This document shows, piece after piece, positions 12,666 to 26,700 of a stretch of DNA of 64,000 bases. The translations under genes were made by a program, and so were the position numbers. The stretch's first letter is position 1. The number at the start of each line of letters is the position of its first letter. The notes beneath the pieces were generated by a model. The model saw only the letters and a list, made by a program, of their open reading frames with translations. It was not told the DNA's origin and did no database searches. The stretch comes from Bactrocera neohumeralis (lineage: Eukaryota > Arthropoda > Insecta > Diptera > Tephritidae). The DNA lies in NCBI RefSeq assembly GCF_024586455.1, contig NC_065921.1, positions 82,954,163 through 83,018,162 on the forward strand, read 5' to 3'.

Positions 12666-15630
12666 CAAAAAAAGTATAAGCTCAAAAATGAAAGAAAAAT
12701 TGTATACGTATTAAATATATATGTAAATAAAATGTATGTAATTATCATGTACTTCAAATTAAAATGTAAACGTTACGCTTGAAACATGTATAGAAGTATA
12801 TCAAATGATAAATATACTACGTTTTAAATATAAAAATTATGTAACAAATGCTTAAAATATGTAAACGATTCAATTAAAAAATAAGCAAATTTGCAACTAT
12901 GCATATAAAATATTAAAACTTAAAGCGCATATGATATTGAACAAAAACACAATTATCTAAATAATTCTTAATAACGCCTTGTAAAATAATAAATAGCACC
13001 ATATTTTCGAAAATGTGTTTTTTTGCTTTTTTTTAGAACAAATTTCCGGAATAAATCGGTTTACAGTTGCTTTTTTTTTTCAATTATACAAACCTCGATT
13101 ATTCCAATTCAATAAGCGCTGTTCACCATGTGAGGCCCTAAATCTATGCTACATAAATGTAAATGCTCTGCTAATGTAAACATATGGGCTGTTAGCCACA
13201 TCCCACTGTTAAAAGGCCGCTCACAGCTATCAGTAGCTTTAACAGCACAAAATCTTTAGCTCAAATGTAATGGATTGCGAATTATTATTAGTAATCCTGT
13301 TGGAAAAAGTGTATTTTTTAACACTGTTTCTGATCAAGTGTTACATAGCACATTTTCCACACGAAAAGTACATTTTCGTATTTTTTTCTGTAACTGCTAC
13401 TGCTATATTGCTGTTAATGCTTAATGTTAATGAAATTTGTAATGTTAATGCAGTAAGCAGCTTCATGGAGTTAAGTTGTATCACATTTTCTTGATTACAA
13501 ATCAAAATAATGGCAGAAAACAGAATAAGCGATATATAACAGCTGCTAAAACAACAACAGTGTTATATGTATGCGTTTTGATTTCTATTTTTTTTTTAGT
13601 TTTTATAAAATATGTATCAAATTTTTTTTTAAGTATTTTTTATTATAAAAATAATTATTAATTAAATAATTCAAAGTAGCATATTTAAAGTATAAAAATA
13701 CTTACCCTATATAATAAATTTTATTTTTTTCTTAATCTTTTTAATGCTGCAGAGATGCTATCTTCGCATGTTACCTTGCAGATATTGACAGAAAAAAAAT
13801 GTATTTCCGATTTTCAAACAAGAGCATTTTTTCTTTATTAAAAGCATGTAAAAATATTGAATTTTTTTAGATTAAAGAAGTAATGAAGTGCACGTCGGAC
13901 ATCACTAGAGTGCATACTATAAATATACATAGCTCACATTGGTCACTCTTTATTGGCGTAGACACCGCTTACGATGTTATAGCCAATAGTTAACAAGAAC
14001 TCTACATAAAAGCGACAAAACAGAAGATTATGGAAGCCCGAAAGAAAAAGATGATCGAGAAAATCTTTGTAAATTAAAATGGCTTGAATATAAATTGCAA
14101 ATGAAATTATTTATATTTATTTTTTTTTTTACTTTTCCAATGCTTTAACAATTTAGGCATAGTATTTAACTAATCAAAGTGCATTTGTTGTTATGCGTTT
14201 ATTATAAAACATTTCATAAATAAGTGAAATGTAAATTTAATACTAAATCTATATACACTTAAGTATGTATGTGTGTATATGTGCCCACCAACTTTAAAAT
14301 ATGTATAAGTAAAAATTGTATTTTATTGAAATAAACTTTTATTTATAATAAAAAAGGTACGTTAAATTAACACTAATACAACCATACATACACATGTATG
14401 TATGTATGTATGACCTCTACCAGAATCTTCATTAAGAATATGTGCACTTAATTATATATTAGCATTTACATACATATTTATATGTAACATAACCAAATGG
14501 TTATACAAACATACATGTATAACTATAGTAATTAAAGCTAAGAAGTCTGGACTTTTAGAATTTACAGACGATATTGCTTGGCTTTTTAAAGTTTGCGCTT
14601 TGCAAAAATATTTTAAAATCTAATAATCAAAACAAAAAATTTAAAGAATGTGTCTAAAATAAAAGAAAATATTAAAAATAATAGCATGTAAAAATACAAA
14701 TAAAAAATAAAAGAAAATATTAGGAAAATAAATGTATACAAAAATAAATGTGTAATAAAAAAACCAAAACAAAAGGAAAAGAAGTTTATATAGAAAAGAT
14801 GAACGCAAAAATTTTACAAATAAAAAATTTGATTAAAATTAATAAATAAAAAAAAAAAGTATGAAAAAATTTCAATTTATTTTCAATATCAGGTATATTA
14901 CAAAAATAAATTAAAGCCGAAACATTAAACATTTTTCAATAAAGAAAATATATCAAGTTAGAAGAAATTTAGACATAAAAAAACAAAGAAATAAAAACAT
15001 TATATTAATATGCATACATATGAGCTGAAACACTTCAATTCATTACCCTTAGATAAAAAATTAAAAAAAAAATATTTCGTGTATTGCAGAAAAAAATTTA
15101 TTATTATAGAAAGAAATTTATGCAGAAAAACTAGACGCAAAAAATTGAAAAATGAAAAAAAAATAATTAATCAAAAGAATAAAAATAAATAAGAAACAAA
15201 AATATAAATTAAAACAAAATAATACTAAGTATATGAAAAGAAATATTTTTCAATAAAGAAAAAATATTTATATAAAAATTAAGAAGTTAGGAATATTAAA
15301 GAAATTAAATATTAACATATGAAATAAAACTATAAAATTAACTAATGATAACTTAAAAATTGTAAAAAAAAATATATTTGATTAAAAGAAAATAAAAGAA
15401 ATGAAAAAGAAAATATATATTTTTATAACTTTGAAGAAACAAATTTAAATTTATGTATACATATATAAAAAAAGAACAAACTTTTTTGTTAATTAGAAAT
15501 TGTAAAAACAAAATATTATTACCAAGTAATTAAAGAAAAATATTTAAGGGATATCTTAGACTGTAAATAAAAAACAAATTCTAAAAAATTAAAAAAAATC
15601 ATACTATGTATGTAAGTATTTTGCTGACCC
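12666..15630. other. AT-rich intergenic DNA
   Basis: Very A-rich in 14,580-15,600, with repeated short words such as 'aaaataaaagaaaatatta'. Open frames at 13,270-13,661 and 15,010-15,192 are low-complexity and unsupported. No RNA gene recognised. Confidence 0.6.
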
Positions 15631-15689
15631 GGCATCCAAACTGGTTCGTCTTTGGCGAAACTTTAAAATCGTTTTTCTAAAAACTGTTT

Positions 15690-16030
15690 TTTTCAAAACG
15701 ATACCCACGATTTCTCTGGTAGATATTTAGAAAAATCGATATTTTAGAAAAACATTTTTGAAAAAAATAAATTGTTAGAGAGTCATTTTTATAGAGTTGT
15801 CTATGCCCATATATTAAAATTTAAATTTTTGATTTTTTTGAAAAATTCGAAACAGTCAAAAAAAGTGGTACAGAAATTTATTTTTTTTCGGGCAGTTGCC
15901 ACTTTGTGGAAAAAATTTTACCAACTTTTCCGTAGTTCCACATTGCACGACATTATACTACATTAATATTTTTTTCTGGTTTCAGGCTGCTCAGAGGGTT
16001 GAAATCGAGACCACCCCAAAATATTTAAGG
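15690..16030 (+). repeat. Repeat D, copy 1
   Basis: Aligns by eye with 26,150-26,465. Shared landmarks in the same order are a segment with AATTC.GAACAGTCAAAAA (15,843), a GGGCAGTTGCCACTTTGTGG-like segment (15,890), CAACTTTTCCGTAG (15,921), TTTCTGGTTTCAGGCTGCT (15,973) and GAGACCACCC (16,007). No coding capacity. Confidence 0.7.
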
Positions 16031-17030
16031 ATTTTTTTTTTGAAATAACCAAAAGCAAAATAATAATATGTGAAAAGTTAAAATAAAAATTATTATTAAC
16101 TACATTAAAAGTTGTTAAATGTATTAAAAAAAATCTGTGCGATCAAAGGAGAATATTACAAAAAAGAAATATTTTAAAAGGCGTAAAAATAATAAATAAA
16201 ATTCGTCTCTAATATTTTAGTCACATTTTAATGCTCATAGAATTAAACGAAATGTTTGTATGGTTATTATTATTACAATTATTATTATAATTAATAAAAA
16301 TTATTATAATTAATATAATTATCAATAATAATATAACATAATTAATTATTATAATTATTATTAATTTTAGTTATCTCCAAAATATACATATATTACTATT
16401 AAGCTACGCAAATATATTTCAAAACCCTTTGTAATGCAAAGCATGATTAATATACGCACCTAATTTTAAAACATTGCTTATAACAAATGCATTGCATTGA
16501 CGCATAAAAATCTCAATTCTTTAAATCTGAAAGTGATTGCCTATTTTTTTACATACATACATACTGCTTAAAGTTAAATTACACTATAGCGCTAAATATA
16601 TTTTTAGGCGTGTGCACGTGACACAAAAGGGCAAAACTATAACTAAGTATTATCTATGTATGTATGTTTAGAAAGTGCTAATAATTGCTGTATATTGCTA
16701 ATAAGTGTTGTAAAATTTGAATACAAATAAATAGTAACACAATACAATTTGAGCTTTTGGGTTGGCATTGCAAGTGCTTAAAAAATGTAAATGTGTAAGT
16801 GTGTAATTAAGTGTTTTTTTTTGTATAGAAATTGTTTTGATAGCTACTCAGAGTAAGCCTGTTTATAATTGAAGGCAATAGAAGTCAATAAGTGCACATA
16901 ACCTCAATTGTTGCATGAAGCACAAAAGGCTTTACCACTACATACACATATGTGTGTGGGTATGTCTTAAGCTTTCATTGCCAATTACTTACAGCATTAC
17001 AATTTACTGCTTTTACAATAAACATATTTA
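16031..17030. other. AT-rich sequence downstream of the NAD kinase gene
   Basis: Contains a (TAATTATTA)n-like simple repeat at about 16,265-16,370. No gene supported. Confidence 0.6.
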
Positions 17031-17061
17031 GAATAATTATTTATAAACACTTTCATTTCAT

Positions 17062-17105
17062 TTTATTTGCTTCAATTTCACATCACATTTAACTTGTCAT
17101 TTATT
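17062..17105 (-). terminator. NADK: Candidate polyadenylation signals of NAD kinase
   Basis: On the minus strand AATAAA occurs at 17,105-17,100 and again at 17,067-17,062, about 360-400 bases past the stop codon. Either would give a 3' UTR of ordinary length. AT-rich DNA makes chance matches common, so this is only a candidate. Confidence 0.35.
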
Positions 17106-17461
17106 TCATTTGTATTACATAAATCATTTAACAAAATTATGCTATACTAATTTCTGCAACAGATTTGTTCATAATTTCTTACAACTGCCATATTAACATT
17201 ACCCACCGACTCGACTCTTTCATACACTAATAAAAAATGTCGCTAAAGCTAAAGCACAAATCAAACAAAATGTGCGCGCTTCCCAACAAAAGCTTACGCC
17301 CAAACTCTACACAACATTGCTCTTTCATAATATAATGCCTATGCGCCGAAGCGGCGTGACACCGCTGTGCCACAGTTGCGCAGCGCCAAATTTCATTATT
17401 TACGCTTACACTCGCCCATACTTAATTCATCGTCGGAAAAGTTGAAAACCACCACACACAA

Positions 17462-17764
17462 TCACTGTAAGCCACTGTCGAGTAACGTGTCGTTGACACG
17501 ATCCAAATCGTCGAGCGTGTCTTCCGAACCGGAGGCGGTCAGGTCGCTCAGCTCGTCGAGGCATTTCTGCTTCTTGCGCACATTCCAGTGCAGGCACTCC
17601 GCCAGCGAGTCGAACCAGTCGGAAATTTGATCTTGTGCGCATATGCTGGGTACCGGATAGATGGAGGTGGTCACGCGCAGACAATCGCCGTGCAGCAGCT
17701 CCTGCCGATTGCGGCCGTCGAAGGAGACCCACGAAGTGTTGCGGCTGTCCGGCGAGATGCTGAT
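17462..17764 (-). CDS. NADK: NAD kinase, last coding exon with stop codon
   Basis: The acceptor AG is at 17,766-17,765. The exon opens in phase 0 with ISISPDSRNTSWVSFDGRNR, continues through a basic QELLHGD segment, SIYPVPSICAQD and SDWFDSLAECLHWNVRKKQ, and ends with an acidic tail (SGSEDTLDDLDRVND) before TGA at 17,464-17,462. It encodes residues 518-617 of the long form. The nucleotide-binding fold ends here. The acidic tail after the conserved CLHWNVRKKQ block may be lineage-specific. Confidence 0.92.
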   Translation of the reverse strand: MSISPDSRNTSWVSFDGRNRQELLHGDCLRVTTSIYPVPSICAQDQISDWFDSLAECLHWNVRKKQKCLDELSDLTASGSEDTLDDLDRVNDTLLDSGLQ

Positions 17765-20700
17765 CTGTATTAAGTGAAATGGTATTAATAAATGTTATAT
17801 GTATATGAAATATATATATAAGTATATATGTATATATAGAATATATAAATGTATACATAAGTACATACCTTCAACTCCACGCCGGCGGGCACCACAATCG
17901 GTCGAAAGCTCAGCGAGTGCGGGCAGATGGGTGTCACCATTATCGCCGGCACCGAGGGATGTATCATCGAGGCGCCAGCCGCCACGGCGTAGGCGGTACT
18001 GCCGGTGGGCGTGGACACAATCAAACCGTCACCCTGCACCGACGTGATATATTTGCCATCCAAAAAGAGATCGATATTGCTCAGGTACGGTGAGGGCCCA
18101 CGATCGATGACGACTTCGTTGAGCACCTGTAAAATAGGCGTCTCATTAATATACACAGCATAGTTTATAATTTTGTACTTGCTACGCACCAATATATTCG
18201 TTGAACCACGGCTGCCACACTTATTTGTGCCATCACTGCCATCCGTTTGGTAATTGTATGCATTCTTTGTTATTTGATTCGCCGAATCGCTCTCCGATTC
18301 CTTGCGGCGATCGTTCTTTCTGTAGATGACACAACGCAAGCGACTGCGCAGCGTGAGCGCAGCATGACCCTCCAGCACGTTGGTCACTTGCTCCTGGAAA
18401 TTCTCAAATTCGAATGGTGTGAGAAAACCAAGCGAACCCAAATGGAATGCCATCACTGGTGGCACCGATTGCTGGAACAGCAATGAAGCGTACAGCAGTG
18501 TGCCGTCGCCGCCGAGACAAACTATGAAATCAATACGATCAGTTAGATCATCACGGCCATCTCTGTGTCGTGCGACAGAAAAGTAGAAAAAATGCATGTT
18601 CAATAAAATAAAATTGTTGCTAATGAAAGGGTTGATGGACTCACTTGAATGTCACTAATTTCTCTTTGATATTCTTGAATTTCTTATCCTCTATTAGTAG
18701 CGGGTCATCGAGCACCGCCGACTCGACCCAAACGACCATGTGCTTCTCCTGCACCAGCCATTCGACCAGCTGTACGAAGGGTGCCAGCACCGTTGAGTCA
18801 CGCACTTTCTTTATGACGAGCACGGTGAGCGGTGGCTTGTACCAGGTCAGACGTTGACTGGCGGGATCCTGAATTTGCCTGCAATAGTCGGGGAGAAATG
18901 AGTTGAGTTCGTTAGTTTTTAGTCAGAAAAAATAAATTAAACTTTTTTCTTATCAAGTTTTTGTATATAGAAATTCATACTTTTATAAATATTTATATAA
19001 AAATACATATTTATTTTATTTTACAATTTTTATGTATTATTTTTTTTAATTAATTTAGTGGGGAGTCGATTCAGCGCCGTTCGCATCAACTCGGACTGAC
19101 GTAAGGAACGACTTGCACGCGAGATCTTGAACTGAAAGCGTACAAAATACAGCTTGCGCAAAAACTGAACCCGCTCGATCTTCCCAAGCGACATCGCTTC
19201 GCTTTATTGGGTCTTGAAAAAAACCAAGAAGATCCGACTTTTTCGAGAAAAACTTTGTTCAGCGATGAGGTCCAATTTCTGGTTCATTTGGGACGAAGAG
19301 CAACCTGAAGAGATTCAAGAGCTGCCATTTCATCCAGAAAAAACAACGACTGGTGTGGTTTGTGGGTCGTTGGAATCATCGGTCCATATTTCTTCAAAGA
19401 AGAAGTTCAAAGAGAACGTAACCGTCAATGGCGATCGTTATCGCGCCACGATAACCGATTATTTGATATCTGAAATTGAAGCTCGTGATCTCGGCGACAT
19501 TTGGTTTCAAGAAGACGGCGCCACTTCCCACACATCGCATCAAACAATGGATTTATTGAGAGAACACTTCGATGAACAGATGATTTCACGTTTTGGGCCA
19601 GTCGATTGGCCACCAAGATCATGTGAAATAACACCATTCGATTTTTTCCTGGAGAGATATGTAAAGTCAAAAGTCTATGCGGGCAATCCCTGTTCGATTC
19701 AGGTCTTGGAGCAAAATATTACGCGTGTTATTCGCCAGTTACCAGACGAAATGCTCGAACGAGTTATCGAAAATTGCACTCATCTGAGAAATAGTCGCGG
19801 CCATCATTTCAAGGAGATATCTTCAAAAAATAAATGCCAAAGAATGTTCTTTCGAATGATAATAAATATTCCCTATTAAATTTGAAGTTTCCGTGTTTTT
19901 TTTTTAAGAAAGTGGGGAACCTCGAAATGGATCACTCTTCATTATTATAATTATTACTAAAATTACTTCGTTATTCTATATATATTTCCTCATTAAAATT
20001 TTACTAATTTACTTACATAACCATTGCTTGATTTTTCATTATTCGTCCACATGGTCCAAATTGTTGGAATGGCGATGGAGCATTCAAACTTCTGGTGCGC
20101 CTGTAAATAGAAAGGAAAACACAAACGAAATTAGTTATTTTGAATATATAATACTAAAATATATAAGAAATATGAAAATAAATATAAATACATATTTTAT
20201 TTATATTAAAAAAAATTTAATTCGATAAGTTTTCAGAAAACTTTATTCAAAATTATATCTTTTTGAAATAATCACAGAAAGTATTAAATTTCGGATCAAC
20301 TTGCACTTTTCGGAGAATATTTTCATATATAAGAAGGTGGATGGCGAACACGAATCACCATCGGAACACGGACGGATCAAAATTGGTTGATGGGGTAGGC
20401 GCAAGAATCTATTACGCTGAGCTAGACCTCAGACGACCCTTCAAGCAGCCAGAATACCGCAGGCAAAAGTCTTTGCAGTCAGAAAAGCCGCAGAGATAGC
20501 TAACAACGGCAAGGACATAAAGAGTATCAATATATACCTCCATAGCCAAGGTAATTAAAGCAATAACCTCACAACGCATTGTGACAGATAATGTTCTTTG
20601 GAGCAGGGAGGCAGTAGATATAGTGTCTGCCGGGAAGCGGCTGCATATGTACTGGGTTCCAAGCCAAAAGGCCGTTCCGGGAGAGGAAATAGCTAATGAG

Positions 20701-23700
20701 ATTGCGAAAAGTGAAATCCGCTTTACTATCGAACCAGTTTAAGAAATACGCAAATCATTTAAAACGATACACAATGAAATTTCCAAAAGCACTGACAGAT
20801 GAAAAAACATATACATAGGTAGCATATAGGAACCTCATATGCTATCCACTAGTTGAAAAAAGGCAAGACTGACCAAATTGTTTGGGCCCAAATTAATCTG
20901 ACTGACTGCAGCAGTGGATAATGTCGTCATAACAAGCAACTTCTTTTCAACTGGGTGCCAGGCCACAAAGACAGCGATAGTAATAAGATATTGGAAGAGA
21001 CTGCCAAGTGTGGTGCACATCTGTCATACGATAAAGTGACCGACATTGTTAAACTCATGCACGTCTTTACGACGATCTGGATAAGCGCATGGCAAACAAG
21101 GTTAAACTTAGTTGGAATGATCTTTCGGGATACAAAACTGCAAAGGTCATGTGCAAAAGGGTAGCTCAGAAATACACAAAATGCCTGCACACACTTGATA
21201 GAAGAGACTGCTGCAACATGATTAGAATACTTACTGGTCACACGCCTACAGAATGGGGCTGACAAATAGAGATGACTGCAGGAAATGTCAAAAGTAAAGC
21301 ACCAGGAAAACAATGGAGCAACTGTTGTGTACTTGTCAGATAAGATAAGATAAATAGATAACGACCTTAGGTCTAACATCCTAAATCACAAAGACTGTCC
21401 TCAACATATTGATAAAGTCCAAAATCTGCCAGGTGCTGTGAGACGATAATGAAACTGACTTGGGAGTTTATCCTGCGTCTTAGATTGCAGTCAATTAGGC
21501 AGGTGTTTTGGTATTTCAGGCTCCCCTTCACATAACCGACAATTTGCGCAAGAAGCTAGGCCCATGTTATATAAATGCTTCTTCAGCTTGCAGTGGCCAG
21601 TGTAGAATGCGACAAGTAGCCTGAGTTTGTCCCTAAAGAGGTTAATTATATAATTAAACTTGCTGAAGTTATAACCCCACATTAGCAACTTGGTTAGGCG
21701 CATGTCTTGGAGTTGTTGCCAATACCACTCGCTGCCTACTCCTTCTTTACTGCGGAGCAGCTCTTTTATGGTATGATGACCCACCGCGATGAAGGATTCA
21801 GATCCTACCATATTAGTGTATGCTGTGGTGCGGGCGAGATCATCAGCCAGTTCATTTCCGGCTATACCTTGCATTATAACGCTTCGAACATATGGGCCAC
21901 CCACACTATGAAACACTGGAGGAGGTGTCGATAGTGAGGCCGCAAAACTTATTGAAATTCACGTCAAGCGCAGGCACCCTTAGGGATGACTACTTCTCTT
22001 GAACTACTGAGTAGGCGATTGAGAAGTAAAGTCCTCTCTCGACGAACAAAGACCAAACTATACAAGTCATTCATCATCCTCGTGCTGCTATATGGTGCAG
22101 AGGCATGGAGTTTTCGAAAGAAAAGTTCTGCGAAAGATTTATGGTCCTTTGCGCATTGACAATGGCAAATATCGCAGTCGATGGAATGATGAGCTGTACG
22201 AGATATACGACAACATGACATAGTTCAGCGAATTAAGAAACAGAGGCTACGCTGGCGAGGTCATCTCGTCCGAATGGATGAAAACGCTCCAGCTCTGAGG
22301 GCATTCGACGCAGTACCCGTCGAAGAGGAAGACCTCCATTCCGTTGGAAAGTCCAGGTGGAGCAAGCAACGAAAACGAAGAACGACTGGCGCGCTGTTGT
22401 AAACTAGGCTATCTTTCTTGCTTTCCTGACTTTACAGAGAATTTCTATCTTTCTTTTCGCAACACGAATCCCTTGCAATTATCTTACGAGTTTTAAATTT
22501 CGGTACGCAAGTATGCATTTAATCAACAATCAAAAAAGGAATGCCAGCAATTCGTTTGCAAAAACAATATTTTGCTATAAATTTCTTGCCATTTATTGGC
22601 ATAACTCCTTACTGACGCCGCCAAAAGTGTTGCGACAGCATTTCGAACGCCAACACATACACCTATACATATACCGCTATGTATTTAGTACATAAACACA
22701 ACGCGAAACCAAACCAGATTTTTTAGTTGATCACCTTAAAATTGTTTAACGCGGCTGGCGCCTGGCACCGAAATCTCGAAGAAAGAAAAAAATCGACTAC
22801 TTTTTATAGAGCGAGCGCATTTTAAGAATATTTCTAGCCCATGCGCTATAAAGCTACATACTTAATTGCCTGTAAGCATGCGCGTTTAATTTTCAACTTA
22901 ACGCCGCATAAAATTTATGCCATAAATATTTATATAAAAATTCGTATAAATTTTGTTAATTATCCGCACAAAATACACAAAGTACTAGCAGCGTATAGTA
23001 TGTATGTGGGCGTGTTTAACCTTAAAGTTCTGCAGTCCGCCGTGATTTTGTCGGCCAGCGACAGCTGTTCCAGCACAGTTTCGCCATTGTACGCATGGAA
23101 GCCGTTATCGGCTATAATGTCGTTATTGAATTCCTTCAAATCGATGGCGGTGCGTTTGAGCGGCACCGCGTCCAGCAGCAGCTCTTGATGGCGCCGATGT
23201 ATCGGAAACATTTTTCACAGGATTTTACGAGCTCACACTTTTTACGCGATTTTTTTTTTAATGTGGCTTTTGCTTAGTTTTAGCACTTAAGGCACGATAA
23301 AAAGCGCATGAAAAGTTCAAAGGCACGGGAGAAATGTTTTTTGTTGTTGTTGTAGTTAATAAGTATCTTTGTATATAGTAAAAACGCACGATCAATTGCG
23401 TACGCTGAACTAGCTGCTATTATATTTATTTTAAATTAATTTTTTGTTGTTGTTTTCTTTTGCACTCTACACTTTTGTTAGCTTTATTGCTTCATATATT
23501 CATACTAGTATGTGGTTAGCGAACGTTTTGTATTGCCGTGGGTAGTTGGTTGCTTGCGCGCCCGTTCGTTTGCGGCTACTGTGCGCTGCGACTTCAAGCG
23601 TTCGCCTTTTTGATTGCCTTTTGATTGGCTTCGCCTGTTTGTTGTTGCTTTTATTAGCCGTATTTTAATGCCGTTGTCGTCGTCGCTCAATTGCTGTTGC

Positions 23701-26700
23701 CCGCACGAAGGTTAAGAAAATACTGAAAACCAGTGAGCTCTGCGCCCAACAACCTGCCACTACCAACAATTGGTAAAACGTTTTTGTTTTCGGCATCTCT
23801 TTTGTTTTCGTTGTGCTTCTTCGGCTCGCAGCATACGGCAGCAACAACAGGCATGTATACTTATGTACATAAGTGTCAGCCAGTCGGTGTCTCAGCTGGA
23901 GTCAGCTGGCAGGAATCATAGCAGAAAACGATGAGTATAGCGAAGACTCGTAAACTCATATTGGCACGAGGGGGAGTGTGTAAGCCAGAGTTAAATAACG
24001 CTGTTGTTGGCAAAAACCAAAGAAAATATGATATGTACATACATATACTATTGAAATAATACTATGTAACTAAATAATAATAAAAAAAAAATAAACCAAA
24101 ATTATTGCGATGCTCAGGCGCATGCTGTGCGCTGCTGAGCATGAGATGAGTGTCGCTGCTGTAAACTACACCAATTCAGTCACTAACTGCCTACAGACTT
24201 GAAGACTCTTGCTGCGTTATTTAGGCAGCTGTGGGTAGTGAACAGCTGAATTTCCATGGCTTAGCTGAAGTCGCGCGTGGTTTAAGCGCTCAAATCGTGA
24301 ACAGTAAATAACTACTGGATGCGTTGGGATTATATTGAAAGCGAAAATGTTAGCTATGAGCGCTTGAAAAAACGTAAAGAAAGAGTCTGTTCGCCCTGGT
24401 AGCTCCACATAACCGGAACGTAACAGGAATTATAGCTAGGCAAGGACTGCCAACTCGGCAATCTAACTCAAAATTATTCAAGGAAAATGTCGCAGCTGCA
24501 CTTGATTTCTCGAAATGTATCCAAAAAAGAGATTACGCCCAACGTGGGGCTCGAACCCACGACCCTGAGATTAAGAGTCTCATGCTCTACCGACTGAGCT
24601 AGCCGGGCAATTGAGGCATGGTCGCATTATAACGGACTTCTAGATTGAAAGTATTCACAATAGAAGTCAATATTTTTATAAAATGGTGTATAAAATATTT
24701 TCATAAAAAATTACAGAAGTAAAACTAAAAAAAACTTAAAAAAATAATATACAGAAACCTAAAAAAATATATGTGTATAAATACGTATACTCGTAATATA
24801 TAATCGATATCGAAAATCATCTTTTCAGGTGAGGACCCTTTCTACCTTTATGGCTTTTTCAACAAATTGAATTGTCGCTATTGCGGTGAGTCAAATCTTC
24901 TAATGTCTTTACTATCAAAAGCGAACGTTATGACACGATGTTGACCGACTTTTTCCCCGAAATTTGTTGAAATCGAGGAGTATAATCTCTACTTCCAACA
25001 AGACGGTGCGCTGTCTTATGTTTCCCGTCTAAACATGGACATACTGGGTGTAAAGTTTGGCAACTCGTTAATTTCGAAAAAGACCCAGTCAAATGGTCGT
25101 CAAATTAACGCCTCTAGATTATTTTTTTTTTGAGGTTTCTCAAATCAAAGGTTTATGCCAATTAAACAGCAACACTCGAGGAGCTCGAAGACAATATTCA
25201 ACGCACTATAGCCGAAATTCCAAACGAAATGCTGCACAGAGTCATCGAAAGTCCGCGTAAATGGGTAGGGATAAGTAAATGGAGCCGTGGTAGTAATTTG
25301 GCCCATATTTTATTCAAATCGTAAATAGCATAAAATTATCGGAATTAAACCCATTTTAACAAAATTTGCATGTTTTATTTCAGTTTAACATCACGTCGTT
25401 TTTGTTGTTAGACCCTGTATATGTATTTTTTTTATTAAATTCTTCAATTCAAGCAATTAACAAATTGTTTTTTTCTAGTGTAAATAATTTTCCCAACTGA
25501 TTTACACTGGTGGCTGTAAAAAGTTGATCTGCGCCCAACGTGGGGCTCGAACCCACGACCCTGAGATTAAGAGTCTCATGCTCTACCGACTGAGCTAGCC
25601 GGGCAACTGGTTCACGTTACTAGGGTGCCATGATTTCAATGGTTTTTTCTTAGCACAGTTCATTTAAATAATTATCTAAAATTAATTCATTTAAAAAAAT
25701 AATAAAAAAAGGTTTGGGGCAATTTTTTTATACTATTTCTAAAATAAAACCTTAGTCCTTAAGAATTGTATCTCAAAAACCTGTGTAAAATTTCATGAAG
25801 ATCGGTTGAGTAGTTCTCGAGAAATCTTGCCAACCGACTTCAAAAACAAAGTTTCGAGAAAAACGCTTTTAAAACGGCGCACTTAACCCAGCTAGTCTCG
25901 AGCGCATAAGTTCTCAAGGCTGCATCTCTGGAACTATTACTTGAAAATTTATGAAAATATTCTGGAGATGTTCTAGAATTTAATAAGACAATAAAAAATT
26001 CGATTTTTTGAAACCTGTAAACCAATGTAATCCCTTAACTCTATATTATAGACCTCAAAGATCCTTAGTTTGAAAAAATATATGTACAAGAAACATTTTT
26101 GTTTCTTAGATAGAAATTAATTGAGGTTCTGCATTGCCAGCTATTATCCATTGTGCCCTACTTCTACTGGACCGATTTACCTGAAAATTGTAGAGTCTTC
26201 TTTTTAGACTTGTCTGAAACTATTTATATCCCCCCTCTTTTTAATTTTAACTAGTTTTAGTTTTAAAAAATTCCGAACAGTCAAAAAAGTAGTACAACAA
26301 TTGTTTGATTTTTCAAGCAGTCGCCATTTTGTGAAATAAAATTCTGCAACTTTTCTGTAGAACCAGATTTTCCGACAATATTCTAGGGTAATAACTTTTT
26401 TTTGGTTTTAGATTGCTAGGAGGTTTGGCATGGCGGGAATTGTTTTGAGACCACCCACTTGATCAGCCTGTTAATTTTGGGAATTCTTAACTTTTTTATT
26501 TTTGCCTGTATTCCTAATAAAAAATGAATAGTAAAAATTTTAATTGCCTTTTTTAGAGAACAATTCAAAAATTATCCTGAAATTCATGCCTCTAGACTCG
26601 AATACACCTTTAATTATTAAATATATATGTAGGTATGTACATATGTATGTATCTCATTTCAATTAAAAATCAATAGTTATAATTTAAAAATTTCAAAAAT

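Larger units (their letters stand above)
20101..23020 (-). other. NADK: NAD kinase intron, 2,920 bp (proximal isoform), with retrotransposon debris
   Basis: The donor GTTAAA at 23,020 is weak but the frame fits. It contains non-LTR fragments at 20.34-21.33, 21.48-21.96 and 21.96-22.41 kb. The remaining 22.41-23.02 kb shows no feature. Confidence 0.75.
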
